A DNA stretch of 64,000 nucleotides, from the NCBI RefSeq assembly GCF_020852455.1, contig NZ_JADZAT010000023.1, forward strand, positions 1 through 64,000, written 5' to 3'. Positions 39,037 to 49,128 of the stretch are shown piece after piece. Position numbers and translations under genes: made by a program. Under the pieces are notes generated by a model. It was not told the origin of the DNA. It worked only from the letters and a program-made list of their open reading frames with translations, and did no database searches. Source of the stretch: Novosphingobium sp. (lineage in GTDB: Bacteria > Pseudomonadota > Alphaproteobacteria > Sphingomonadales > Sphingomonadaceae). The stretch's first letter is position 1. Each line of letters begins with the position of its first letter.

Positions 39037-40319
39037 CCCGCCAGCCGCACCAGGTTGCGTTCCAGCACGTCGAGCCCTTCGCCCACCAGTTCGTCGCTGG
39101 CGGTCAGCGGCACCAGGAAGCGGATCACATTGCTGCGGATCCCGCAGGCCAGCAGGATCAGGCCATCCTTGGCGCAATCGACCACCAGTGCCTTGGTCAG
39201 GTCGGGGTCGGGCCGGTCGGCATCGCCCTGCTGGACCAGTTCGAGCGCAACCATCGCGCCGGGCCCGCGGACATCGCCGATGCAGGCCAGCGAATTGGTG
39301 CGCTTCAGGTCCAGCAGGCGGGTCTTGATCAGCTGGCCGATTTCGTCGGCGCGTTCGCACAGCCGTTCCTCGGCAATCACGTCCAGCACCGCCAGCCCGG
39401 CTGCGCAGGCCATCGGCGGCCCGCCATAGGTGCCGCCCAGCCCGCCGGGGCCAGGCGCGTCCATGATCTCGGCCTTGCCGATCACGCCCGAAATCGCAAA
39501 GCCGCCGGCCATCGACTTGGCAATGGTCATCAGATCGGGCTGAACGCCCGAATGCTCGATCCCGAACATCCGCCCGGTGCGGGCGAAGCCGGTCTGGATT
39601 TCGTCGGCGATCAGCAGGATGCCGTTGGCATCGCAGATCGCGCGCAGGCGTTGCAGCAGTTCGGTGGGGGCCTGGTAGAACCCGCCTTCACCCTGGACCG
39701 GCTCGATGATGATCGCTGCCACTTCGGCGGGATCGACATCGGCCTTGAACAGGCTGTCAAGCGCGGCGAGGCTCTGATCGACCGAGACCCCGTGGTAGTC
39801 GATCGGGAAGGGGACGTGCCAGACATCGCCGGGGAAGGGGCCGAACCCGGCCTTGTAGGGCTGGACCTTGCCGGTCAGCGCCATGCCCATCATGGTCCGG
39901 CCGTGGAACCCGCCCTTGAAGGCCACCACCGCCTTGCGCCCGGTGTGGGCGCGGGCGATCTTGATCGCGTTTTCAACCGCTTCGGCCCCGGTGGTCAGGA
40001 AGATCGTCTTCGACGGCTGGCCGGTGGGCGAGATCGCGTTGAGCCGTTCGGCCAGCGCGACATAGCCTTCATAGGGATTCACCTGGAACGAGGTGTGGGT
40101 GAAGGCATCAAGCTGCTGCTTCACCGCCGCCACCACCTTCGGGTGGTTGTGCCCGGTGTTGAGCACGGCGATGCCGCTGGCGAAATCGATGTAGCGGTTG
40201 CCCTCGACATCCCACAGCTCGGCATTGGCCGCGCGGGTCACGAAGCGCGGGTGCATGGTCGAAATGCCGCGCGGGACAGCGGCCTCGCGGCGGGCCTGGA
40301 GTTCGGCGTTGGTGACCAT
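39033..40319 (-). CDS. gabT: 4-aminobutyrate aminotransferase
   Basis: MVTNAELQARREAAVPRGISTMHPRFVTRAANAELWDVEGNRYIDFASGIAVLNTGHNHPKV; IADEIQTGFARTGRMF. Confidence 0.94.
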   Translation of the reverse strand: MVTNAELQARREAAVPRGISTMHPRFVTRAANAELWDVEGNRYIDFASGIAVLNTGHNHPKVVAAVKQQLDAFTHTSFQVNPYEGYVALAERLNAISPTGQPSKTIFLTTGAEAVENAIKIARAHTGRKAVVAFKGGFHGRTMMGMALTGKVQPYKAGFGPFPGDVWHVPFPIDYHGVSVDQSLAALDSLFKADVDPAEVAAIIIEPVQGEGGFYQAPTELLQRLRAICDANGILLIADEIQTGFARTGRMFGIEHSGVQPDLMTIAKSMAGGFAISGVIGKAEIMDAPGPGGLGGTYGGPPMACAAGLAVLDVIAEERLCERADEIGQLIKTRLLDLKRTNSLACIGDVRGPGAMVALELVQQGDADRPDPDLTKALVVDCAKDGLILLACGIRSNVIRFLVPLTASDELVGEGLDVLERNLVRLAG

Positions 40320-40332
40320 GCGGGGGATGCTC

Positions 40333-41646
40333 CTATTCGATGGTGGCAAGCACTTCGGCCAGCTTGCCGAAGATTTCGTCGATGTGGTTCTTTTCAAGGA
40401 TCAGCGGCGGTGACAGCGCGATGATATCGCCGGTCACGCGGACCAGCAGGCCCTGGTCGAAGGCGCGGTGGAACACTTCCATCGCGCGCTTGGTCGGTGC
40501 GCCGGGGCGCGGTTCCAGCTCGATCCCGCCGATCAGGCCGATATTGCGGCAATCGATCACGTGGCGGGCATCCTTCAGCGAATGGACCGCGTCTTCCCAG
40601 TAGCTTTCCAGCTCGATCGCCTTTTCGAACAGCCCTTCCTCGGCATAGGTTTCCAGGCTGGCGATCGCGGCGGCGGCGGCCAGCGGGTGGCCCGAATAGG
40701 TATAGCCGTGGAACAGTTCGATCCCCGGGCCGGCATTGCCGACCACGGTGTCATAGATCTCGCGCCGCACCGCCACCGCGCCCATCGGCACCGCGGCGTT
40801 GGTCAGCCCCTTGGCCATGGTGATCAGGTCGGGCGTCACGCCGAAACGCTCGGCGGCGGTAGCCTTGCCGACGCGGCCATAGGCGGTGATCACTTCGTCG
40901 AAGATCAGCAGGATATCGTGGCGGTCGCAGATTTCGCGCAGCCGCTGGAGATAGCCCTGCGGCGGGATCAGCACGCCGGTTGAGCCGGCCACCGGTTCGA
41001 CGATCACGGCGGCAATGGTATCCGCCCCGTGCAGCGCGACGATCCGCTCAAGATCATCGGCCAGTTCCGCGCCGTGCTGCGGCAGCCCGCGCGAGAAGGC
41101 GTTGCGCGCCAGGTCGTGGGTGTGGCGCATGTGATCAACCCCGGCCAGCAGGGTGCCGAACTGGCGGCGGTTGTTGACGATCCCGCCCACCGAGATTCCG
41201 CCGAAGCCAACCCCGTGATACCCGCGTTCGCGCCCGATCAGGCGGGTGCGGCTGCCCTGGCCGCGCGCGCGCTGATAGGCGAGCGCGATCTTCAGCGCGG
41301 TATCGACGCTTTCCGAACCCGAATTGGTGAAGAAGATCCGGTCGAGCCCTTCGGGCATGATCATCGCCACGCGCGATGCGGCTTCGAACACCAGCGGGTG
41401 GGCCAGCTGGAAGGTCGGCGCGAAATCGAGCGTGCCGGCGCATTTGCGGATTGCCTCGACGATCCGCGGGCGGTTGTGCCCGGCGTTGACGCACCACAGC
41501 CCGCCGGTAGCATCCAGCACCTTGTGCCCGGCCTGGGCAGTGTAATGCATCCCTTCGGAGGCCACGAGCATCCGGGGATCGGCCTTGTAACCGCGGTTGT
41601 CGGTGAACGGCATCCAGAAGGCGGAAAGATCGTTGGGTTCGGACAT
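40333..41646 (-). CDS. Class-III aminotransferase, beta-alanine/omega-amino acid:pyruvate type
   Basis: LSAFWMPFTDNRGYKADPRMLVASEGMHYTAQAGHKVLDATGGLWCVNAGHNRPRI. Confidence 0.92.
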   Translation of the reverse strand: MSEPNDLSAFWMPFTDNRGYKADPRMLVASEGMHYTAQAGHKVLDATGGLWCVNAGHNRPRIVEAIRKCAGTLDFAPTFQLAHPLVFEAASRVAMIMPEGLDRIFFTNSGSESVDTALKIALAYQRARGQGSRTRLIGRERGYHGVGFGGISVGGIVNNRRQFGTLLAGVDHMRHTHDLARNAFSRGLPQHGAELADDLERIVALHGADTIAAVIVEPVAGSTGVLIPPQGYLQRLREICDRHDILLIFDEVITAYGRVGKATAAERFGVTPDLITMAKGLTNAAVPMGAVAVRREIYDTVVGNAGPGIELFHGYTYSGHPLAAAAAIASLETYAEEGLFEKAIELESYWEDAVHSLKDARHVIDCRNIGLIGGIELEPRPGAPTKRAMEVFHRAFDQGLLVRVTGDIIALSPPLILEKNHIDEIFGKLAEVLATIE

Positions 41647-41722
41647 GCTGGCTCCACTGCGCGGCGATTATGGTGATAGGGATCAACTACCGGGGATGCC
41701 ATTCGGATCGCAAGGAATTCCC

Positions 41723-41741
41723 CTATCGGAAAAGTCGATAG
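41723..41741. promoter_or_regulatory. Putative LysR box 1 (CTATCG-GAAAAGT-CGATAG)
   Basis: Perfect 6-bp inverted repeat, 7-bp spacer, containing ATC-N9-GAT, between divergent aminotransferase and porin genes. Confidence 0.7.
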
Positions 41742-41915
41742 CCATAGCTCCAATAAATCCCATTGGCTTTCTTGTCTTATTGCGGCCAAGGTGATGGTCT
41801 GGAAGGGGATCTGCCGGGGCAGCTACGGGTCGCAAGTTGCCGATTTTTCCAGGATCGGTTTCGGTTGCCGGGCAGGCCCCCGTCGCAGATGCAGATAGAA
41901 CATGAGGGTAACAAC

Positions 41916-42635
41916 ATGAAGTTCAAAAGCTTTCTGGCCGCAGCGGCCATGGCGGCACCGCTCGCCGCAATGCCGGGCGTGGCCTATGCGCAGGATGGCG
42001 AAGCCGAAGAAGCTTCGGGTCCGATCGATATTTCCGCCGAAGTTGCGGTGCTCAGCGACTATCGCTTCCGCGGCCTGTCGCTGTCGGCTGGTGAGCCTGA
42101 ATTGACCGCGTCGATCTCGGTCGAGCACGAATCCGGCCTTTATGCCAGCGTCTGGGCGTCGAACGTCAGCCTGGGCCTGGGCAGCTCTGACGACCTGGAA
42201 ATGGATTGGACCGCCGGCTTCTCGAAGGATGTCGGCAGCGTCAATGTCGATGTTGGTGCGATCTACTATTCGTACCTTGGTCACCGCGACTTCAACTACA
42301 TCGAAGGCTTCGGTTCGGTCGGCACCACGGTTGGCGGCGCCGAAGTGCGCGTGGGCGTGGCCTATGCCCCCAAGCAGGACAACCTGGGCGGGCAGGACAA
42401 CACCTACGTCTACATCTCGGGCGATATGCCGATCGGCAAGTCGCCGTTCTCGGTCCACGGCACCTTCGGTTATGAGCATGGCGCCTTCGCCCAGCACAAG
42501 AAGGACTGGATCCTGGGTGCCAGCGTCGATCTGGGCGGCGGGCTGAGCGCCTCGCTCGACTATGTCGATACCGCACATGACTTCACCGGCCTGGGCGGCC
42601 CGACCGCAGTCGCCTCGCTCAAGTTCGGCTTCTGA
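41916..42635 (+). CDS. TorF-family putative porin
   Basis: Signal peptide MKFKSFLAAAAMAAPLAAMPGVAYAQ; ISAEVAVLSDYRFRGLSLSAGEPELTASISVEHESGLYASVWASNV. Confidence 0.85.
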   Translation: MKFKSFLAAAAMAAPLAAMPGVAYAQDGEAEEASGPIDISAEVAVLSDYRFRGLSLSAGEPELTASISVEHESGLYASVWASNVSLGLGSSDDLEMDWTAGFSKDVGSVNVDVGAIYYSYLGHRDFNYIEGFGSVGTTVGGAEVRVGVAYAPKQDNLGGQDNTYVYISGDMPIGKSPFSVHGTFGYEHGAFAQHKKDWILGASVDLGGGLSASLDYVDTAHDFTGLGGPTAVASLKFGF

Positions 42636-42698
42636 CACCATACAGGTCCGGCCGGGGCGAATGGTTTGCCCTGGCCGGTTCCTGACCCGAGACAGACA

Positions 42699-44048
42699 AT
42701 GACCACCGATATTGCCAGCTGGATCAAGGAACGCGGCATTGCCGAGGTGGAGTGCATCGTTCCGGACATCAACGGAATCCAGCGCGGCAAGGTGCTGCCC
42801 GCCGGCAAGTTCCTGAAATCGCTTCAGGACCGCACCCTGCGGATTCCCGGCAGCGTCTTTATCGTCACCGTGACCGGCGGCTATCCCGAAGACGTCGAGC
42901 ACATCGTGCCCGATTTCGACCCCGACCTGATCCTGGTGCCCGATCCCACCACGATCCGCGAGGCTCCCGGCTTCAAGACCCCGACCGCTTATGTGATCTG
43001 CGATGGCTATCATGCCTCGGGCAAGGCGGTGGAGATCGCCCCGCGCCAGATCCTGAAGAAGGTGCTGTCGCTGTACGAGGCCAAGGGCTGGCAGCCGGTG
43101 ATCGCGCCCGAGGCCGAATTCTATCTGGTGTCCAAGAACCTCGACGCCGATTTCCCGCTCACGCCGCCGCCGGGCCGTTCGGGCCGCGCCGAAACCGCCA
43201 GCGAGGCCTTCGGGCTGGAGGCGCTGGGCGAATACGAAGAGATCATCGAGCAGATCTATGACTGGTGCGAAAAAGCCGAGCTGAACATCGATACGATGAT
43301 CCACGAGGCCGGGGCCGCACAGCTGGAAGTGAACTTCATCCACGGCGATCCGATGGCGCTGGCCGACCAGGTGCTGCTGTTCAAGCGGATCGTGCGGCAG
43401 GTCGCGCTGGAACACGGCGTCTATGCCACTTTCATGGCCAAGCCGATGGCCGACCAGCCCGGCAGCGCAATGCACATCCACCAGTCGGTGCTCAACATGG
43501 AAACCGGGCGCAACGTCTTCTCGACGGGCAATGGCAAGGAAACCGCTTTGTTCCGCAGCCACATCGCGGGCCTCGTCCGGCTGATGCCGCAGGTGCTGCC
43601 GCTGGTCGCGCCCAACGTCAATTCGTTCCGCCGGATGCGGCCCGATACCGCCGCGCCGATCAACGTCCACTGGGGCAGCGACAACCGTTCGTGCGGGTTC
43701 CGCGTGCCGGTCTCGGAAAGCAAGGACCGCCGGGTCGAAAACCGCCTGGCCGGGGCCGATGCCAATCCCTACCTGGCGATCGCCGCCTCGCTGATCTGCG
43801 GCTATATCGGCATGGTTGAGCGGATGATCCCGCCCAAGATGCTGGAAGGCAACGCCTACAACCGTGCGCGCACCCTGCCGCGCACGCTCGAGGCTTCGCT
43901 TGACCGGTTCTATCAGTGCAAGCCGGTCAAGAACCTGCTGGGCGAAGAGTTCTTCGAGATCTTCTGGGCGATCAAGGACGCCGAGCTTTACGCCTACCAG
44001 TCGGTGATCTCGTCGTGGGAACGCGAACACCTGTTGCTCAAGGTGTAG
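42699..44048 (+). CDS. puuA: Glutamine synthetase family (gamma-glutamylputrescine synthetase-like), paralog 1
   Basis: GS fold: EAEFYLV, GAAQLEVNF, GSAMHIHQSVLN, NSFRRM, AGADANPYLAIAAS; cluster context. Confidence 0.85.
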   Translation: MTTDIASWIKERGIAEVECIVPDINGIQRGKVLPAGKFLKSLQDRTLRIPGSVFIVTVTGGYPEDVEHIVPDFDPDLILVPDPTTIREAPGFKTPTAYVICDGYHASGKAVEIAPRQILKKVLSLYEAKGWQPVIAPEAEFYLVSKNLDADFPLTPPPGRSGRAETASEAFGLEALGEYEEIIEQIYDWCEKAELNIDTMIHEAGAAQLEVNFIHGDPMALADQVLLFKRIVRQVALEHGVYATFMAKPMADQPGSAMHIHQSVLNMETGRNVFSTGNGKETALFRSHIAGLVRLMPQVLPLVAPNVNSFRRMRPDTAAPINVHWGSDNRSCGFRVPVSESKDRRVENRLAGADANPYLAIAASLICGYIGMVERMIPPKMLEGNAYNRARTLPRTLEASLDRFYQCKPVKNLLGEEFFEIFWAIKDAELYAYQSVISSWEREHLLLKV

Positions 44049-44050
44049 AG

Positions 44051-45322
44051 GTGGAGCCTCACGCGCCGTCCTATTACGCGGCCACCGCCAATCCTTGGCC
44101 TTCGCGGCCGGCGCTTGCCGGATCGCTGAACGTCGATGTGGTGGTGATCGGCGGTGGATTTACCGGGCTGTCGGCAGCGCTCCATGCGGCCGAGGCCGGC
44201 TTTTCGGTGGTCCTGCTCGAAGCGCACCGGATTGGCTGGGGCGCTTCGGGGCGCAACGGCGGGCAGATGATCGCCGGCATGCGCTGGGCCGCACCCGATC
44301 TGGTGGCCGAGTTCGGCCGCGACCGCGCCGCGCGGCTGATCGGCCTGGCCAACACCGCCGGGTACATGGTGCGCAAGCGGATCGAGCGGCACGGGATTGC
44401 CTGCGATTTGCGCAGCGGGCACTTCCAGGCTGCGGCCCGGCCCGGGCATCTGGACGCCATGCGCCGCGAACTGGATCTGCTGCAGGATCTGCTGGCCTAT
44501 GAAGGCGCGGAAATCGTTGCGCCCGGCGATGTTGGCCGGGTGGTCGCCAGCCCGATCTACCATGGCGGACTGCTTGATACCAATGGCGGCCATCTCCACC
44601 CGCTCAACTATGCGCTGGGGCTGGCGCAAGCTGCCGAGGCGGCCGGGGTGCGGATCTGCGAAGGCAGCGCCGCAACGGCGATCGACCACACCGGCCCGGT
44701 GCGGGTGACCACGGCGCAGGGGCTGGTTACCGCCAGCCATGCGGTGCTGGCCTGCGATGCCTTCATGGGCGATCTGGTGCCCGATCTGGCGGCGATGACC
44801 ATGCCGGTCGCCAATTACAATGTCGCCACCGCGCCGCTGGGCGATGCGGCAGCGCGGTCCCTGATCCCGTCGGGCGCGGCGGTGGCAGACAGCAAATTCG
44901 TGCTCAACTACTACCGGCTGAGCGCCGACAACCGGCTGATCTTCGGTGGCGGTGAAAAGTACAGTCCGCGTCCGCCAGCCGATGTCGCGGGCTTCGTCCG
45001 GCCTTATCTGGAACAGGTCTTCCCGCAGCTGCAAGGCGTCGCGATCGACCATGCCTGGGGCGGGCTGGTGGGCGTCACGCTCAACCGGCTGCCGCAGTTC
45101 GGGCGGATCGGGAACAGCTTCTATGCCCACGGCTGGTCGGGGCACGGCGTGCTGATGACCACCCTGGCGGGCGATCTGATCGCCCAGGCGATGCGCGGCC
45201 ATGCCGAACGCTTTGACCTGTTCGCCAGCCTGCCGCGCCGGGCCTTTCCGGGCGGGCGCTGGCTGCGCCATCCGCTCTACGTGGCGGGCATGCTCTATTA
45301 CGCACTGAAGGACCGGCTGTGA
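44051..45322 (+). CDS. puuB: FAD-dependent oxidoreductase, gamma-glutamylputrescine oxidase-like (GTG start)
   Basis: VEPHAPSYYAATANPWPSRPALAGSLNVDVVVIGGGFTGLSAALHAAEAGFSVVLLEAHRIGWGASGRNGGQM. Confidence 0.88.
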   Translation: MEPHAPSYYAATANPWPSRPALAGSLNVDVVVIGGGFTGLSAALHAAEAGFSVVLLEAHRIGWGASGRNGGQMIAGMRWAAPDLVAEFGRDRAARLIGLANTAGYMVRKRIERHGIACDLRSGHFQAAARPGHLDAMRRELDLLQDLLAYEGAEIVAPGDVGRVVASPIYHGGLLDTNGGHLHPLNYALGLAQAAEAAGVRICEGSAATAIDHTGPVRVTTAQGLVTASHAVLACDAFMGDLVPDLAAMTMPVANYNVATAPLGDAAARSLIPSGAAVADSKFVLNYYRLSADNRLIFGGGEKYSPRPPADVAGFVRPYLEQVFPQLQGVAIDHAWGGLVGVTLNRLPQFGRIGNSFYAHGWSGHGVLMTTLAGDLIAQAMRGHAERFDLFASLPRRAFPGGRWLRHPLYVAGMLYYALKDRL

Positions 45323-46665
45323 TTACCGACCAGGCCATCGCTGCGATGATCGCGGCCGAACAGGATCGCTACGTTACCGCCAATCCGGGCTCTGCCGCCT
45401 TGGCCAGGGACGCCGCGCGGCATTGGCATCGCGGGGTGCCGTTCCACTGGATGCTCGATTGGGGCACGCCATTCCCGCTGTTCGCCGAAAAGGCCGAAGG
45501 CGCCCGGCTGTGGGACGTCGACGGGCATTGCTATGACGATTTCTGCCTGGGCGATACTGGATCGATGTTCGGCCATTCGCCCGCCCCGGTGGCTGCGGCG
45601 CTTGCCCGCCAGGCCAGCCGGGGGCTGACCTACATGTTGCCGACCGAGGATGCGGTGGTGGTCGCCGATGAACTCGCCCGGCGCTTCAAGCTGCCCTACT
45701 GGCAGGTCACCTCTTCGGCCAGCGAAGCCAACCGCGCGGTGATCCGCTGGTGCCGGGGGATCACCGGGCGCGACAAGGTGCTGGTCTTCAACGGCTGCTA
45801 CCACGGCGCGGTCGATGACGTGTTCGTCGATCTGCGCGGCGGGGTGCCCGAACTGCGCAAGAGCCTGGTCGGCCAGGTTTACGATGTGCGCGAACACACC
45901 GTGGTGATCGAATTCAACGACCTGCCCGCGCTTGAGGCGGCGCTGGCCCGGGGCGATGTCGCCTGCGTGCTGGCCGAACCGGCGATGACCAATGTTGGCA
46001 TGGTCATGCCGCAGCCCGGCTATCTTGAGGCGCTGCGCGCGGCTTGCACGCGCCACGGCACGCTGCTGGTCTGGGACGAAACCCACACGATCTCCACCGG
46101 CTATGGCGGCCACACCGCCACCTTCGGACCGCTGCCCGATCTGTTCGTGCTGGGCAAACCGGTGGCCGGCGGGGTGCCCTGCGCGGTCTATGGCTTTACC
46201 GCCGAAGTGGCGCAGCGGATGGAGCACTGCCGCGAGGAGGGCGAAAAGGGCCATTCCGGGATCGGCACCACGCTTTCGGCCAATGCCCTGGCGCTCGCCG
46301 CGATGCGCGCCTGCCTGACCGAGGTGATGACGCCGACCGCCTATGCCCACATGCTGCCACTCGCCGAGGAACTGGCCGCCAAGACCGGCGACGTGATCGA
46401 ACAGCGCGGGCTCAATTGGCATGTCACCCATGTCGGCAGCCGCGGCGAATTCATCTGCGATCCCGTTCCGGCCCGCAACGGCAGCGAAGCCCGCGCCAAG
46501 ATGCACGGGCCGCTTGAACACGCCCTGCACCTGTTCCTCATCAACCGCGGCGTGCTGATCGCGCCGTTCCACAACATGACCCTGGTCAGTCCCGCGACCA
46601 CATCGGCCCAGGTTGATCGCTTGGCCGAAGTGCTCGATGACTGCCTCAAGACGCTGATTGGATGA
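45319..46665 (+). CDS. Class-III aminotransferase, glutamate-1-semialdehyde aminomutase-like
   Basis: LWDVDGHCYDDFCLGDTGSMFGHSPAPV, WQVTSSASEANRAVIRWCRGITGRDKVLVFNGCYHGAVDD, LVWDETHTIST. Confidence 0.88.
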   Translation: MITDQAIAAMIAAEQDRYVTANPGSAALARDAARHWHRGVPFHWMLDWGTPFPLFAEKAEGARLWDVDGHCYDDFCLGDTGSMFGHSPAPVAAALARQASRGLTYMLPTEDAVVVADELARRFKLPYWQVTSSASEANRAVIRWCRGITGRDKVLVFNGCYHGAVDDVFVDLRGGVPELRKSLVGQVYDVREHTVVIEFNDLPALEAALARGDVACVLAEPAMTNVGMVMPQPGYLEALRAACTRHGTLLVWDETHTISTGYGGHTATFGPLPDLFVLGKPVAGGVPCAVYGFTAEVAQRMEHCREEGEKGHSGIGTTLSANALALAAMRACLTEVMTPTAYAHMLPLAEELAAKTGDVIEQRGLNWHVTHVGSRGEFICDPVPARNGSEARAKMHGPLEHALHLFLINRGVLIAPFHNMTLVSPATTSAQVDRLAEVLDDCLKTLIG

Positions 46666-48059
46666 TTGCCATGATGACACCTGCCCAAAGCTCGAACCGC
46701 CGCGCGCTTGCGCAAGAGGCCGAAGACTTCTTCCGCGCCAACCCGGACATCGACGCGATCGACATCATCTTCACCAACATGTGCGGCGTGCCGCGCGGCA
46801 AGCGGCTGCGCAAGCACGAGGTGATCGCGGTTTACGAAAGCGGGCGGTTCCTGCCCGGTTCGGTGCTGGTGGTCGATATCACCGGGCGCGACTGTGAGGA
46901 AACCGGGCTGGTCTGGGAAGATGGCGATGCCGATCGCTATGTCTATCCGGTCCCCGGCACGCTGGTCCGCGCGCCCTGGCTGGGGGAACACTATGCCCAG
47001 TTCCTGACCAGCTTTTATGAACTGGACGGCACCCCCAACGATCTCGATCCGCGCCACGTGCTGGGCAAGGTGATCGATGGGTTGGCGGACGAAGGGCTGA
47101 CCCCGGTGGTCGCGGTCGAGCTCGAATTCTACCTCTGCGATCTTGAGGGCGGCAGGCCGGTCCCGGCGCGCGGCATGGTCACCGGGCATCGCTCAAACGA
47201 CATCCAGGTCTATGGCCTGCGCGAAATGGAAGACCTCCAGCCGTTCTTCGATGATCTTTACGAAGCCTGCGATGCACAGGGCTTGCCGCTGGAAAGCGGA
47301 ATTTCGGAATATGCCCCCGGACAGTTCGAATTCACCCTGCGCCACAAGGCCGATGCGCTGCGCGCCACCGACGATGCGATCATGTACAAGCGGCTGGTCA
47401 AGGGCGTCGCGGTCGCCCACGGGCTGGAAGCGACCTTCATGGCCAAGCCTTTTGCCGAGAGCGCCGGCAGCGGCATGCACCTGCACATCTCGATGAACGA
47501 CACCGATGGCAAGAACGCCTTCGCCAGCGACAATCCCGAAGGCACGCCGCTGCTGCGCCATGCGATCGGCGGCATGAAGGCCTTGCTGGCTGAATCGATG
47601 GCGATCTTCGCGCCCAATGCGAACTCGTTCCGCCGCTTCAAGGCCAACAGCTATGCCCCGGTCGCCGCGACCTGGGGGGTCAACAACCGCACCGTCAGCT
47701 TGCGCATTCCGGCCGGATCGCCCGCCTCACGCCACGTCGAACACCGCATCTGCGGGGCCGATGCCAATCCCTATCTGGCCATGGCGGCAGTGCTCGCCGC
47801 GCAGCTCCACGGGATCAAGCACCAGATCGATCCGGGCCCGGCAGTGGTCGGCAACGGCTATGAAGCCGAAGGCGCCGACATCCGCCTGCCCAACCACTGG
47901 GCCGCCGCGATCGAGGCCTTCGAGACGTCGGAACTGATGAAGCAATATCTGGGCGAGCGCTTCGTGAAGCACTATTCGACCGTGAAGGGCGTCGAAATGG
48001 CGCGCTTCATGGCCGAAGTGACCGAGCTGGACTATAGCTGGTACCTCAGGAACGCATAA
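46662..48059 (+). CDS. Glutamine synthetase family, paralog 2
   Basis: IDIIFTNMCGVPRGKRLRKHE, VELEFYLCDLEGG, GSGMHLHISMNDTDGKNAF, CGADANPYLAMAAVLA. Confidence 0.88.
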   Translation: MIAMMTPAQSSNRRALAQEAEDFFRANPDIDAIDIIFTNMCGVPRGKRLRKHEVIAVYESGRFLPGSVLVVDITGRDCEETGLVWEDGDADRYVYPVPGTLVRAPWLGEHYAQFLTSFYELDGTPNDLDPRHVLGKVIDGLADEGLTPVVAVELEFYLCDLEGGRPVPARGMVTGHRSNDIQVYGLREMEDLQPFFDDLYEACDAQGLPLESGISEYAPGQFEFTLRHKADALRATDDAIMYKRLVKGVAVAHGLEATFMAKPFAESAGSGMHLHISMNDTDGKNAFASDNPEGTPLLRHAIGGMKALLAESMAIFAPNANSFRRFKANSYAPVAATWGVNNRTVSLRIPAGSPASRHVEHRICGADANPYLAMAAVLAAQLHGIKHQIDPGPAVVGNGYEAEGADIRLPNHWAAAIEAFETSELMKQYLGERFVKHYSTVKGVEMARFMAEVTELDYSWYLRNA

Positions 48060-48066
48060 TTCCTCC

Positions 48067-48084
48067 CCTCCCCCAAGGGGGAGG
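48067..48084. terminator. Terminator-like hairpin CCTCCCCC-AA-GGGGGAGG between convergent genes
   Basis: Perfect 8-bp stem between the GS gene (+) and lysR (-). Confidence 0.5.
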
Positions 48085-48087
48085 ATC

Positions 48088-48984
48088 TCACTTCCTGAGC
48101 TGGTGCACGGTTTCCATGAACAGGTTGGCGGCTTCGGAATGCCGGGTCAACCGCCGCCAGGCCATGCCGATATCGACCGTGGGCAGGCTTTCGCGGGTGC
48201 GTTTGGCGACGATGCGGTCGCCGTCGAGGCTCCACGGGCGATAGACCAGGTCGGGCAGCAGGGTGATCCCCGCGCCGGTGCCGACCAGGCTGCGCACGCC
48301 TTCCATGCTGCTGGTCCGCCAGGCGACGCGTGGGGGGTGGTCGAATTTGCCCCAGATCCCGTCGATCAGCCCTTCGAGCTCATCGAGCAGCAGCGCGACA
48401 ACCGGTTCGTTTTCCAGATCGGCCAGCGCCAGCCCATCGACGTCGGACAATGGGTGGCTGGGGGCCAGCCAGGCGCGGCACTCGCTGCGCAGCAGCACTT
48501 CGTGGTCGATCGCGCTGCGTTCCTCGAGGTTCGAGACGATCAACAGCGCGAGGTCGAGCTCGCCGTTGACCAGCAGATGCTCGATATAGCTGCGCTTGTC
48601 CTCGACCAGCTGGATCTCGATCTTGGGGAACAGCTTGCGGAAGCGCGAAAGCAGGTCAGACAGGAAATAGCCGGTCACCACCGGGGTCACGCCGATCCGG
48701 ATGTGGCCTTCGGTCTGGTCCTGATCGCGCCCGACGCCGCCGGCCATGTCGGCGATCGCGCCGATGATCGAGCGCGCGTGGCGCAGGAACTGGTGCCCTT
48801 CGCGGGTCAGCGTCACGCCCTTGGCATGGCGGTGAAACAGGGTGACCCCGGTTTCCAGCTCAAGCGTGCGGATCGCATCGGTGACCGCGCTTTGCGAGAT
48901 CCCGACCGCGCTTGACCCGCCCGAAACCGAGCGCGCCTCGGCCACGGCGATGAAATAGCGGATCTGGCGGAAAGTGATGTTCAT
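48088..48984 (-). CDS. LysR-family transcriptional regulator
   Basis: MNITFRQIRYFIAVAEARSVSGGSSAVGISQSAVTDAIRTLELETGVTLFHRHAKGVTLTREGHQFLRHARSI. Confidence 0.94.
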   Translation of the reverse strand: MNITFRQIRYFIAVAEARSVSGGSSAVGISQSAVTDAIRTLELETGVTLFHRHAKGVTLTREGHQFLRHARSIIGAIADMAGGVGRDQDQTEGHIRIGVTPVVTGYFLSDLLSRFRKLFPKIEIQLVEDKRSYIEHLLVNGELDLALLIVSNLEERSAIDHEVLLRSECRAWLAPSHPLSDVDGLALADLENEPVVALLLDELEGLIDGIWGKFDHPPRVAWRTSSMEGVRSLVGTGAGITLLPDLVYRPWSLDGDRIVAKRTRESLPTVDIGMAWRRLTRHSEAANLFMETVHQLRK

Positions 48985-48999
48985 CGGTTTTGTCGATAG
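48981..48999. promoter_or_regulatory. Putative LysR box 2 (TCATCG-GTTTTGT-CGATAG)
   Basis: Same N7-spaced box with one degenerate half-site, overlapping the lysR start codon in the lysR/pot divergent region. Confidence 0.65.
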
Positions 49000-49128
49000 C
49001 TCTCGGATTGCATAATCGACTAGTCAGCCGGGCGATAGCGGTATTTGTTGCATCAGCCTGCTTGCAGCGCGCGCAAACCCGGTTAGCATCGGGTCAGAAT
49101 ACAACCACGGGGCAAAAGGGGTGACAGC

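Noticed and set aside
41823-44030. 735-aa minus-strand ORF
   Set aside because: Antisense of the TorF porin and puuA-like gene; no recognisable domain.
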